From: Ensifer adhaerens
GTDB lineage: Bacteria; Pseudomonadota; Alphaproteobacteria; Rhizobiales; Rhizobiaceae
Assembly: GCF_002007205.1 (NCBI RefSeq)
Contig: NZ_LAZS01000009.1
Location: 238,015-302,014, forward strand
DNA: 64,000 nt
Direction: 5' to 3'
Shown here: piece after piece, positions 33,270 to 41,092 of the stretch
Position numbering within the stretch: the stretch's first letter is position 1
Layout of the letters: each line of letters begins with the position of its first letter
The notes under the pieces: generated by a model
Told to the model about the DNA's origin: nothing
The model's database searches: none
What the model saw: only the letters and a program-made list of their open reading frames with translations
Made by a program: the position numbers and the translations under genes

Positions 33270-34268
33270 ATGTCCCTGGAATTCAGGCAGGAATACAGCG
33301 CGGATCTGCGGTTGCCGGTTCAAGACGGCAAGGCATTCATCGGCGAGCCGCTGGCGCCTTCGGGCCGGCCGGCTTTGGCGCCGGCCGTCGGTGAACGTTC
33401 AGGGGCGAAAACGCCGATCGCGGGCCATGTCCTCAAGCTCGGCCTGAGGGTCAGCCTGAAACGCGCCGTCGTCTTTTCCATGCGGTTTGCACGCCATCCC
33501 TTGCTGACCGCCCGCTGGATCGGCTTTCTCGGCGAGTTCGGCGAGCGCTATCGGCTGGGCCTGCCACACGACGATCTCCTGCGCAAATCGATCCCGACAT
33601 TCTTCCTGCACGGCGCCTCGTCGGCGACACGGCTCGACCTGCTGCTCAATCACTTCGATGTCGCGAGCGAGGTTCTGTCGCGCCGTTCGCTGATGGCGCT
33701 CTGGCGCGGCGGCACGCTGGAAATGGGCACGGTTTCCGGCCGCAGCGAAAACTATCGCATCCAGCTGCAACTGGCCGACCATAGCGGCGCCCGCCATGAG
33801 GGTGCCTTCGCGATCCGGCTGCGCCGGCAGAGCGACGGTCATGCACTCTGCACCGTCGGCTTCATCTTCGTACGCTGCGAGGGTGATACCTACAGTCTGG
33901 CGGTTGGCGGCATGCAGGGGCCGAAAGGCGAGGATGCCAAGCGATCCCTGATCACGGCGACACGCGATCTCGGCGGGCTTCGTCCCAAGGATGCGGCCCT
34001 GCTCGTCCTTCATGGTCTGGTGACGGAAGGCCACGCTGGCCACGTCTTTGCGGTCTCAAACGAGAAGCACGTCATCAACCGCCGCCGCCTCAAGCGACGC
34101 CGGATGATGAGAGCCGATCTCGATGCCTATTGGCTCGATCGCGGCGGCGTCCCGGCCGAACCTTTCGGCTTCAGCCTGCCGATCGGCGACGACCAGGCGG
34201 CGAAGGACGGCAACAGGCGCGACCAGAGCAAGCGAGCGTTTCGTGACATCGGCGCGTGGTTTTATTGA
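33270..34268 (+). CDS. VirK/YbjX-family protein (DUF535)
   Basis: A 332-residue protein. It matches the DUF535/VirK layout: an N-terminal region leading to RFARHPLLTARWIGFLGEFG, central ATRLDLLLNHFDVASEVLSR, YSLAVGGMQGPKG (about residue 208), and a basic C-terminal stretch NRRRLKRRRMMRADLDAYWL. No signal peptide is visible. The ATG at 33270 follows AAGGA. VirK and YbjX in enterics are PhoP-regulated and linked to resistance to host peptides and to lipid A remodelling; the biochemical role is unknown. Its position after a two-component system and near a PAP2 phosphatase is consistent with an envelope function. Confidence 0.85.
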   Translation: MSLEFRQEYSADLRLPVQDGKAFIGEPLAPSGRPALAPAVGERSGAKTPIAGHVLKLGLRVSLKRAVVFSMRFARHPLLTARWIGFLGEFGERYRLGLPHDDLLRKSIPTFFLHGASSATRLDLLLNHFDVASEVLSRRSLMALWRGGTLEMGTVSGRSENYRIQLQLADHSGARHEGAFAIRLRRQSDGHALCTVGFIFVRCEGDTYSLAVGGMQGPKGEDAKRSLITATRDLGGLRPKDAALLVLHGLVTEGHAGHVFAVSNEKHVINRRRLKRRRMMRADLDAYWLDRGGVPAEPFGFSLPIGDDQAAKDGNRRDQSKRAFRDIGAWFY

Positions 34269-34437
34269 ACCTGCGCCCGACGGGCTCCGGCGTGCCGATG
34301 TCCGCGCTCACCGGATCTTCGTGAAGGTGCCGACGCTAATCAGGGCCGATACCATCAGAATAGAACGCATGGATGCCCTCTATTTTCGCCGCGGCTGTTT
34401 ATACTGCACCGATTCGAAGCTGCAACTGGAGGTGAGT

Positions 34438-34851
34438 ATGACGCGCGCCGTTGCCAAGAGGGTCAAACCGCACACGGGCGGGTGCCTTTGTGGAGCAATC
34501 CGATTTGAGGCGCAGGGCACGGCGGGTAAGCCGCATACGTGTTCGTGCAAGATGTGCCAGCGCCATTCGGGCGCCTTGACCTTGGCGTGGGTCGAGTTTC
34601 CACGCGAAGCCGTTGCCTGGACCGGACCGGGCGGAGTGCCCTCGGTCTACCGCTCCTCCGATTATTCCAGCCGTGCCTTCTGCCCGACCTGCGGCAGCAG
34701 CCTCGGCGCGATCGACGATGCGCTGGTGGTTGCCCTTCTGCTCGGCGTGTTCGACAAGACGAGCGCTGCGGATCTGATCCCGAAGAGCCACAGCTATCGC
34801 ACTGCCCGACCCAAGTGGTGGCACGTGGAGGCGGTGAAGCCCGCGACCTGA
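34438..34851 (+). CDS. GFA-family zinc protein (glutathione-dependent formaldehyde-activating-like)
   Basis: A 137-residue protein of the Mss4-like zinc fold. Zinc ligands appear as GGCLCGAIRF (about residue 14), CSCKMCQRHSG (about 35) and FCPTCGSSLG (about 80). The founding member was proposed to join formaldehyde to glutathione, but most homologues have no proven activity. ATG 34438 has GGAGGTGAG upstream. It converges on the LysE exporter gene with a hairpin between. Confidence 0.87.
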   Translation: MTRAVAKRVKPHTGGCLCGAIRFEAQGTAGKPHTCSCKMCQRHSGALTLAWVEFPREAVAWTGPGGVPSVYRSSDYSSRAFCPTCGSSLGAIDDALVVALLLGVFDKTSAADLIPKSHSYRTARPKWWHVEAVKPAT

Positions 34852-34854
34852 CGA

Positions 34855-34879
34855 GACGCAGCCGCCAGAGGGCTGCGTC
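34855..34879. terminator. Hairpin between convergent GFA and LysE genes
   Basis: Perfect 9-base arms GACGCAGCC (34855-34863) and GGCTGCGTC (34871-34879) with a 7-base loop, filling the 36-base gap between the two stop codons. No T-run. Confidence 0.55.
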
Positions 34880-34887
34880 AACAGGCG

Positions 34888-35511
34888 CTAGAGCAGCCCC
34901 TTCGCGGCGGCGCCGATGGCAATGGTCCCGAAGGCGATCAGGACCAGGCCCGAAATGCGGGATACCCAGGCGACGAAGCTGTCGGGCAGTCGTGTTCGGG
35001 CGATTGCCACGCCGCCGCTCAAGAAAAACCACCAGCCGAGCGAGCCCAGGAAGACGCCCATGACGACGACGGCAGCGCTGAGCGCGTCGCCCGCTTCGGC
35101 AAGGCCGAGGCCCGCGAAGATCGCGGCAAAGGAGAGGATCGTCGCCGGGCTGGTCATCGTCAGGAAAAAGGTGGCGATGGTCGTGCGGATCAGATCGCGT
35201 CCGCCGACATCGGCCGCCGCCGTCACCGGCCTTGGCCGCAATCCGCTCCAGCCGAGCCAGATCATGAACAGTCCGCCGGCGAGGCTCAGCGGCGTTGCGA
35301 TGATCGCAAGCACCGCCGCAAAGGCGGCAAAGCCGATCGCCGCAAGGGCTGCGTAGGTCGCATCGGCGGCCGCGGTCCCGAGACCGCCGGCAACACCCGC
35401 CCAGAAACCGCGCTCCAGCGTGCGGTTGATGCAGAGCGCCCCGATCGGGCCCAGAGGGGCCGCGACCGCGAGGCCGACGAGGAGGCTTTTTCCAAAAAGC
35501 AGTGTAGACAT
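34888..35511 (-). CDS. LysE/RhtB-family amino-acid exporter
   Basis: A 207-residue inner-membrane protein with six helices. The family motif is present at the N-terminus (VGLAVAAPLGPIGALCINRT), as is the central TFFLTMTSPATILSF. It exports amino acids or related metabolites. ATG 35511 was chosen over 35535 on the basis of the family start. It lies 96 bases downstream of an Lrp/AsnC regulator on the same strand, a pairing typical of amino-acid exporters controlled by their substrate. Confidence 0.9.
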   Translation of the reverse strand: MSTLLFGKSLLVGLAVAAPLGPIGALCINRTLERGFWAGVAGGLGTAAADATYAALAAIGFAAFAAVLAIIATPLSLAGGLFMIWLGWSGLRPRPVTAAADVGGRDLIRTTIATFFLTMTSPATILSFAAIFAGLGLAEAGDALSAAVVVMGVFLGSLGWWFFLSGGVAIARTRLPDSFVAWVSRISGLVLIAFGTIAIGAAAKGLL

Positions 35512-35607
35512 GGCACAGGGCTCCGACCGTGGCATGGTTCCACCGATCCGCTTCGAGGATGGCGCATGCCCGGCAAATCAAAAATGTTGCAGCAGTTTGC
35601 GCGCCGG

Positions 35608-36060
35608 TCAGGCGCGCGGCGCGGTTGTTGCCAGGCTTTCCCGGACGGTCGACAACGCGATCACCGTTTCGCTTCGCGCCAGGAACCGCCGTTGCTTCAT
35701 TTCCGCGAGGAACGGCTCGAGGTCGCCGAGCGACGGCATCCGGACCTTGACGCAATAGGACCAGGCGCCGGTGACGTGATGGCATTCAGTTACCGCTGGA
35801 TGCGCGGCCATGAAGCTGCGGAACGCTTCCTCGTCCGCATCCGCCGCCAGACCGACCCAGACGAAGGCCAGTACGTCGAGGCCGAGCGCGCGGTGGTCGA
35901 CCTCGACGGTGAAATTTCGGATCACGCCATTGGCGACGAGCCGGCGGATGCGCTCGTTGACGGCCGACGGCGACAATTCCACCGCAGCGCCGATGTCGGT
36001 CAGCGATCGCCTCGCGTCGGCGGCGAGAATTTCGACGATTTTTCGGTCAACGTTATCCAT
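35608..36060 (-). CDS. Lrp/AsnC-family transcriptional regulator
   Basis: A 150-residue regulator. The N-terminal helix-turn-helix reads VDRKIVEILAADARRSLTDI then SPSAVNERIRRLVANGVI. The C-terminal RAM domain (about 65-145) contains VLAFVWVGLAADADEEAFRS. Typical length. It probably senses an amino acid and controls itself and the downstream LysE exporter. Confidence 0.9.
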   Translation of the reverse strand: MDNVDRKIVEILAADARRSLTDIGAAVELSPSAVNERIRRLVANGVIRNFTVEVDHRALGLDVLAFVWVGLAADADEEAFRSFMAAHPAVTECHHVTGAWSYCVKVRMPSLGDLEPFLAEMKQRRFLARSETVIALSTVRESLATTAPRA

Positions 36061-36148
36061 TGCCAATGAATACGCTGATACTAATGAAAAGTACAGATGA
36101 TTTTTCTGTTTGTAGCCGATCTTGCCAAGGAAACGATGGTGAGCCCGG

Positions 36149-37207
36149 TTACTCGATATCCTTCAAGGCGTCGAGCGGGCCGGTCAGCGCCGTGCGCGGC
36201 TGCACCAGTTCGGGCTGGATCAGGTGGATACGCGGTTGCGGCCGGGCTTCCTCGATCACTTCGAAGGCCTTGGTGATCATGCCCTCGACGTCCTGGCGGA
36301 TCATGATGACCGGGAAGGGCAGGAAGGATGCGAAGGGATCGTAGTCGTAGCAGCCGACGACGAGGTCGGCGAAGTTCTCGTGCGGGTGGCCGGCCATGAA
36401 GCGCAGCAGGCCCTCGAAGTTGATCGACGAGTTGACGAAAAGGCCGCGCGGCAGCCGGCCGTGCTTCTCGTAGAAGGCTTCGAAGGCGAGGCGGGCATTG
36501 TTCGGCGCATAGCCCGTCGGCTGAATGCACTCGTCCGGATCCGCGCCGAGAAGTTCGTTCTTGACGGCGCGGAAGCCGCGGATGCGTTCGCGGCTGGCAT
36601 GATCGTTGCGGCCGCCGAAAAGATAGAGTTCGTCCGGTAAGAGTGGCCTGTCTGCTTCAAAGCGGCGGATGATCGCCTCCGTCAGCATCCGTCCGCCTTC
36701 GTAGTTATCGCTGATGACCGAGGGGACCTTGCTGCCGGGCAGGTCGATGTTGATGTGCTTGAGGCCAGCCGCCTCGCAGACCTCGTGCACGCCATCGGGG
36801 TCGGTTGCGCCGCAAATGAAGAGCTCGTCGATCGAGTAGGAGATCAGCGTTTCGGCGGTCTTGCGCTCCTCGTCCGGATCGCGGCTGGCGCTGACAACGA
36901 TCGGGCATTGCCCCTTGCTCCGGACATGCGCCTCGAAAGTTTGCGCCATCGACGAGAAATAGCGGTTGTCATGGATCGGCAGGAGAAGGCCGATCAGGCC
37001 CGAGCGCGAACTGCGCAAGCCCCGCGCCTGGCGGTTGGCGGTATACTGGTGCGTCTCGGCGAGGCTCCGGATCAGTTCCGCAGTGCTTTCCTTGATCCGC
37101 CGCTTCTGCCAGGTGCCGTTCAGAACAGCGCTTACGGTTGAAGGCGAGCTGCCGGATAGCACCGACAGGTCGTAGATCGTCGCTTTCTTCTTGCCGCTGC
37201 TGGCCAT
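36149..37207 (-). CDS. LacI-family repressor of the adjacent sugar operon
   Basis: A 352-residue regulator. The N-terminal LacI helix-turn-helix and hinge are clear (ATIYDLSVLSGSSPSTVSAV, then LNGTWQKRRIKESTAELI). A periplasmic-binding-protein-like effector domain follows (about 62-340; GLIGLLLPIHDNRYFSSMAQ, FICGATDPDG). It is divergent from the binding-protein gene of a sugar ABC system, with a cluster of repeated operator-like sites in between. It most likely represses the operon until the sugar or its phosphate binds. Confidence 0.92.
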   Translation of the reverse strand: MASSGKKKATIYDLSVLSGSSPSTVSAVLNGTWQKRRIKESTAELIRSLAETHQYTANRQARGLRSSRSGLIGLLLPIHDNRYFSSMAQTFEAHVRSKGQCPIVVSASRDPDEERKTAETLISYSIDELFICGATDPDGVHEVCEAAGLKHINIDLPGSKVPSVISDNYEGGRMLTEAIIRRFEADRPLLPDELYLFGGRNDHASRERIRGFRAVKNELLGADPDECIQPTGYAPNNARLAFEAFYEKHGRLPRGLFVNSSINFEGLLRFMAGHPHENFADLVVGCYDYDPFASFLPFPVIMIRQDVEGMITKAFEVIEEARPQPRIHLIQPELVQPRTALTGPLDALKDIE

Positions 37208-37244
37208 CGTTTTCTCCCCTGATCGTTCTAGTGCCGATTTCCCC

Positions 37245-37273
37245 TTGACGAAAGATTAAGTCTGCACAATAGT
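37245..37273 (+). promoter_or_regulatory. Sigma-70-type promoter of the sugar operon
   Basis: TTGACG (37245-37250), 17-base spacer, AATAGT (37268-37273). Operator-like repeats start within the -10 region and continue downstream, the normal geometry for LacI-type repression. It leaves a leader of about 170 bases before the binding-protein ATG. Confidence 0.5.
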
Positions 37274-37318
37274 TCTTGCACCATCGATTGTGCAAACAAG
37301 AAATATCGATTGTGCAAA
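37264..37318. promoter_or_regulatory. LacI-type operator array
   Basis: Direct repeats ATCGATTGTGCAAA at 37283-37296 and 37305-37318, 22 bases apart (two helical turns). TTGCAC (37276-37281) and GTGCAA (37290-37295) form an inverted pair spanning 20 bases. A further inverted half-site, GCACAAT, lies at 37264-37270. The recurring half-site is ATTGTGCAA. The array overlaps the promoter and lies between the LacI gene and its presumed target. Confidence 0.7.
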
Positions 37319-37451
37319 TTGGCGGTGCCGTCTGAGGAGGCGGCGTTTCAGGGAGGCGAGGGCTAGCTTCGCCAGTGATGGTTTGAAACTGGAGGCCGGC
37401 GCCGAGGCGACCGGGCGCGTTCCCGTCATGGGAACGAGTGGAGGAGAGAAC

Positions 37452-38444
37452 ATGATCAGGAAAATTCTCGTCGCCGCCCTGGCGACATCGCTGGCGCTTG
37501 CCAGCTCGGCCGCTGCCTTTGCGCAGGATGCCGGCAAGGTCGGCGTCGTCGTCAAGATCGGCGGCATTCCGTGGTTCAACGCCATGGAGGCGGGCATCAA
37601 GGAACGCGGCCAGAAGCTCGGTATCGATGCCTTCATGGTCGGCCCGACCAGCGCCGATCCGGCGCTGCAGGTGCGCGCCATCGAAGACCTGATTGCGCAA
37701 GGCGTGAAGGTGATCGGCGTGGTCCCGAACGATGCCAAGGTGCTCGAGCCGGTTCTGACCAAGGCCAAGGAAAAGGGTATCATCGTCATCACCCATGAAT
37801 CGCCGAGCCAGAAGGGCGCCGACTGGGACTTCGAGCTTGCATCCTCGACCGGTTTCGGTGAGGCGCATGGCAAGCTGCTCGCCGAGAAGATGGGCGGCAA
37901 GGGCGAGTATGCCGTCTTCGTCGGCTCGCTGACGGTGCCGCTGCACAACGCCTGGGCCGATGCGGCGATCGCCTACATCAAGAAGAATTTTCCGGATATG
38001 ACGCTGGTCGGCGATCGCTACGGCGTCGCCGAAGACGTCGACAAGAGCCGGTCGACGGCGCTCGACCTGATCTCGGCGCATCCTGATCTCAAGGGCTTCC
38101 TTGCCTTCGGCAGCCAGGGCCCGATCGGCGCCGGCCGCGCCGTCGAAGAGCGCCGCAAGGTCGGCGAGATTTTCGTGCTCGGTCCCTTCTCGCCCGGCCA
38201 GGGCCAGAAGCTGGTGAAGTCTGACGCGATCTCTGGCGGCTTCATGTGGAATCCGAAGCAGGCCGGCGAGGTCTTCGTCACGCTCGCCGACAAGCTGATG
38301 AAGGGCGAGGAGGTCAAGGACGGCGACGAGATCGAAGGTCTCGGCAAGGTCAAGCCCGACTTCGAGAACCGCAACATCATCGTCGACCAGCTCGTGCCGA
38401 TCAACAAGGACACGGTCGCGGATCTCGCGGCCATGGGTCTCTGA
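37452..38444 (+). CDS. Sugar ABC importer periplasmic binding protein (RbsB/RhaS-like)
   Basis: A 330-residue secreted binding protein of the ribose/rhamnose/autoinducer-2 class. A signal peptide (MIRKILVAALATSLALASSA) is cleaved near AFA-Q. The mature fold includes GVVVKIGGIPWFNAMEAGIK, DAFMVGPTSADPALQVRAIE and TLVGDRYGVAEDVDKS. ATG 37452 has GGAGAG just upstream. It feeds the double ATPase and two permeases encoded downstream. The ligand is probably a ketose or deoxy sugar given the catabolic genes, but cannot be read from the sequence. Confidence 0.9.
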   Translation: MIRKILVAALATSLALASSAAAFAQDAGKVGVVVKIGGIPWFNAMEAGIKERGQKLGIDAFMVGPTSADPALQVRAIEDLIAQGVKVIGVVPNDAKVLEPVLTKAKEKGIIVITHESPSQKGADWDFELASSTGFGEAHGKLLAEKMGGKGEYAVFVGSLTVPLHNAWADAAIAYIKKNFPDMTLVGDRYGVAEDVDKSRSTALDLISAHPDLKGFLAFGSQGPIGAGRAVEERRKVGEIFVLGPFSPGQGQKLVKSDAISGGFMWNPKQAGEVFVTLADKLMKGEEVKDGDEIEGLGKVKPDFENRNIIVDQLVPINKDTVADLAAMGL

Positions 38445-38464
38445 CCCCAAGGGTTCTCCCGGCT

Positions 38465-38490
38465 GCTGGGCCGGCTTCGGCCGGCCTGGC
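38465..38490 (+). other. UUCG-tetraloop stem-loop after the sugar binding-protein gene
   Basis: Arms GGCCGGC (38469-38475) and GCCGGCC (38480-38486) capped by TTCG, extended by four more pairs including two G-U pairs to 38465-38490. UUCG-capped stems are exceptionally stable. It lies 20 bases after the binding-protein stop and about 95 before the ATPase start, so it probably protects the upstream message or limits read-through. Confidence 0.75.
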
Positions 38491-38583
38491 AAGTCCCTCA
38501 ACCGTACTGGAGCCGGATGAGGAAAGGTGTCTGCGGTTTCTGCCCGCATCTTGCTCCGACCTAACGTGATTTAGGGGCAGTTC

Positions 38584-40098
38584 ATGCACCAGCTTGCGAC
38601 CGCGGGAGGAGGCGAAAAGCCGCTTCTGTCCCTCAGCGACATCAACATGACCTTCGGTGGCGTCAAAGCGCTCAAGAATGTGAGCTTCGACGTCCGCCCG
38701 GGCGAGGTTCATTGCCTTGCCGGCGAAAACGGCTGCGGCAAGAGCACGCTGATCAAGATCATCACCGGCGTCTACCGTCCCGCCGACGGCGCCTCGATCG
38801 AGTTCGATGGCGAAACCTATTCCCACATGTCACCGGTGACCGCGCAGGACCGCGGCATCCAGGTGATCTGGCAGGACCTGGCGCTGTTTCCCGAGATGAG
38901 TGTCGCCGAAAACATCGCCTTCCAGACCGTGCTCGGGCGCTGGCCGAAGCTCGTCGACTATGGCCGCATGCGCAAGATTGCCGAGGACGCGCTCGCCCGC
39001 CTCGGCGTGACGCTCGATGTCGATCTGCCGCTGAAGGAATATGCGATCGCCCAGCGCCAGATCGTGGCGATCGCCCGGGCACTGGTCGGCGAAGCGCGAC
39101 TTGTCTTCATGGACGAGCCGACCGCATCACTGACGCAATCGGAGACCGACCACCTGCTCGACATCGTTCGCGGCCTCTCCGCCGCCGGCGTCGCCGTCGT
39201 CTTCGTCAGCCATCGCCTGGCCGAGGTGCTGGAGATATCGAGCCGCATCACGGTGCTTCGCGATGGCGCGCTGGTCGGCGTCTATCCCGCCGCCGGCATG
39301 ACCCAGTCGCGCATCACCGAGCTGATGACCGGCAAGACCTTCGACCAGCAGGTGCGGGCGAAGCCACGCGATGGGCAGCCGGTCGTGCTCGACGTCAAGG
39401 GGCTTTCACGGCCCGGCCAGTTCGAGGACGTGTCGCTCACCGTGCATCGCGGCGAGACGCTGGGGATCACTGGCCTGCTCGGCGCGGGGCGCACGGAACT
39501 GGCGCTCACCCTCTTTGGCATGCTGAAGCCTGCATCCGGCACCATCGCACTTGAAGGCAAACCTGTCCGCTTCTCCTCCAACCGGGATGCGATTGCGGCG
39601 GGTGTCGCCTATCTCTCGGAGGACCGGCTGTCGCTCGGCCTCATCCAGCCGCAATCGATCGCCGACAACCTCGTCATCAGCTCGCTCGACAAGATCCTCG
39701 CGGGCGGCCTGCTCTCGGAAGACCGCAAGGGCAGCCTCGTCGGTCGCTGGATCGCCGATCTCGGCGTCAAGATCGGCCTGCAGCAGGATGCGATCTCGAC
39801 CCTTTCCGGCGGCAACCAGCAGCGCGTGGCGATCGCCAAGTGGCTGGCGACCGACCCAAAGCTCCTGATCCTCGATGCTCCGACCGTCGGTGTCGACGTC
39901 GGCGCACGTGCCGGCATCTTCGACATCGTCGCGCGGCTTGCCGAAAGCGGGCTTGCGATCATTCTGATCTCCGATGAGGTGCCAGAGGTCTATTTCAACG
40001 CCGACCGTGTGCTGCACATGGCGCAAGGCCGCATCGTCGGCAATTATGATCCGCGCAGCGCTTCGCTCGCCGAGATCGAAGGAGCGGTCTATGCGTAG
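38584..40098 (+). CDS. Sugar ABC importer ATP-binding protein, two ABC domains (RbsA/MglA type)
   Basis: A 504-residue protein with two ABC domains. Domain 1 has Walker A GENGCGKST (about residue 47), a degenerate signature YAIAQRQIVAIARAL and Walker B LVFMDEPTAS. Domain 2 has a degenerate Walker A GLLGAGRTEL (about 299), signature LSGGNQQRVAIAKWL and Walker B LILDAPTVGVDVGA. In domain 2 the catalytic Glu after the Walker B Asp is Ala432, so that site is probably weak or inactive. Its stop overlaps the first permease by 8 bases (ATGCGTAG). Confidence 0.93.
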   Translation: MHQLATAGGGEKPLLSLSDINMTFGGVKALKNVSFDVRPGEVHCLAGENGCGKSTLIKIITGVYRPADGASIEFDGETYSHMSPVTAQDRGIQVIWQDLALFPEMSVAENIAFQTVLGRWPKLVDYGRMRKIAEDALARLGVTLDVDLPLKEYAIAQRQIVAIARALVGEARLVFMDEPTASLTQSETDHLLDIVRGLSAAGVAVVFVSHRLAEVLEISSRITVLRDGALVGVYPAAGMTQSRITELMTGKTFDQQVRAKPRDGQPVVLDVKGLSRPGQFEDVSLTVHRGETLGITGLLGAGRTELALTLFGMLKPASGTIALEGKPVRFSSNRDAIAAGVAYLSEDRLSLGLIQPQSIADNLVISSLDKILAGGLLSEDRKGSLVGRWIADLGVKIGLQQDAISTLSGGNQQRVAIAKWLATDPKLLILDAPTVGVDVGARAGIFDIVARLAESGLAIILISDEVPEVYFNADRVLHMAQGRIVGNYDPRSASLAEIEGAVYA

Positions 40099-41092
40099 CT
40101 TCGTTCGCACCCACGCGACCGAAGTGTCGCTCCTTGCCGTCATTGTCGCGATCAGCGCCGTCCTGTCAGTCTCGACCGCCAACTTCTTCTCGCTAGGCAA
40201 CGCCTTTGACCTGCTCAACATCAGCTCGGTCAACATCATCTTCGCCGTCGGCCTGCTCGTCGTACTGATCGCCGGTGGCATTGATATCTCCTTCGCCGTC
40301 GCCGCCTCGGTCGTGCAATACGGCACGGCGATCGCGCTCGGCTGGATCGGTGGCGGAGGCTGGATTTCGGGGCTCCTGATCGCGGGCTCGCTCGGCGTCC
40401 TGCTCGGCGCCACCAACGCCTTCCTGATCCACCGGTTCAAGGTCATTTCGATCGTCGCGACGATCTCCACCTTCAACATCTACTTCGGCCTGTTGATGTT
40501 CTTCACCAAGGGCGTGTCGATCTACGACCTGCCGGATTGGCTGACGGACCGCGTCATCCTGTTCGAACACGAAATGCCTGATGGCACTTGGATCGAGATC
40601 ACCTTGCCGGTGCTGGTGATGGTCATCTGCGTCATCGCCACCTGGGTGCTGATCACCCGCACCACGACCGGCCGCCAGCTCTACGCCTTCGGCGACAATC
40701 CGGAGGGCGCCCGCCGCTTCGGCATCAACATCGGTGCCATGCAGTTCATCGCTTTCGGCTGGCTCGGCCTGATGGCCGGGATCGGCGGCCTCATCCAGGC
40801 GCACTATGCGCAGGAGGTGGTGCCGAACGCGCTCTATGGTCGCGAACTCGACGTGCTGGCAGCGGTCGTCCTTGGCGGCGCGCGGCTTGGCGGCGGCAAG
40901 GGCTCGGTGCTCGGCTGCGTGCTCGGCGTGCTGCTGATCTCGATCACCCAGAACGGCCTCAACCTGATGGGGGTGTCGCCCTTCGCCTTCAAGATGATCA
41001 TCGGCGCCATCATTCTGGTGGCAATCACGCTCTCCAACACCCGCATCGAAAGGCTGTTGCCCTTCGTCAGCCAGAAAGGGACAGGTCGATGA
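40091..41092 (+). CDS. Sugar ABC importer permease (RbsC-like) 1
   Basis: A 333-residue inner-membrane permease of the ribose-type family with eight to ten helices. It shows LLVVLIAGGIDISFAVAASV near residue 50-70, the coupling region TTTGRQLYAFGDNPEGARRF (about 192), and AAVVLGGARLGGGKGSVLGC (about 257). It overlaps the ATPase gene by 8 bases and the next permease by ATGA, so translation is coupled. It forms the channel with the second permease. Confidence 0.92.
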   Translation: MRSFVRTHATEVSLLAVIVAISAVLSVSTANFFSLGNAFDLLNISSVNIIFAVGLLVVLIAGGIDISFAVAASVVQYGTAIALGWIGGGGWISGLLIAGSLGVLLGATNAFLIHRFKVISIVATISTFNIYFGLLMFFTKGVSIYDLPDWLTDRVILFEHEMPDGTWIEITLPVLVMVICVIATWVLITRTTTGRQLYAFGDNPEGARRFGINIGAMQFIAFGWLGLMAGIGGLIQAHYAQEVVPNALYGRELDVLAAVVLGGARLGGGKGSVLGCVLGVLLISITQNGLNLMGVSPFAFKMIIGAIILVAITLSNTRIERLLPFVSQKGTGR

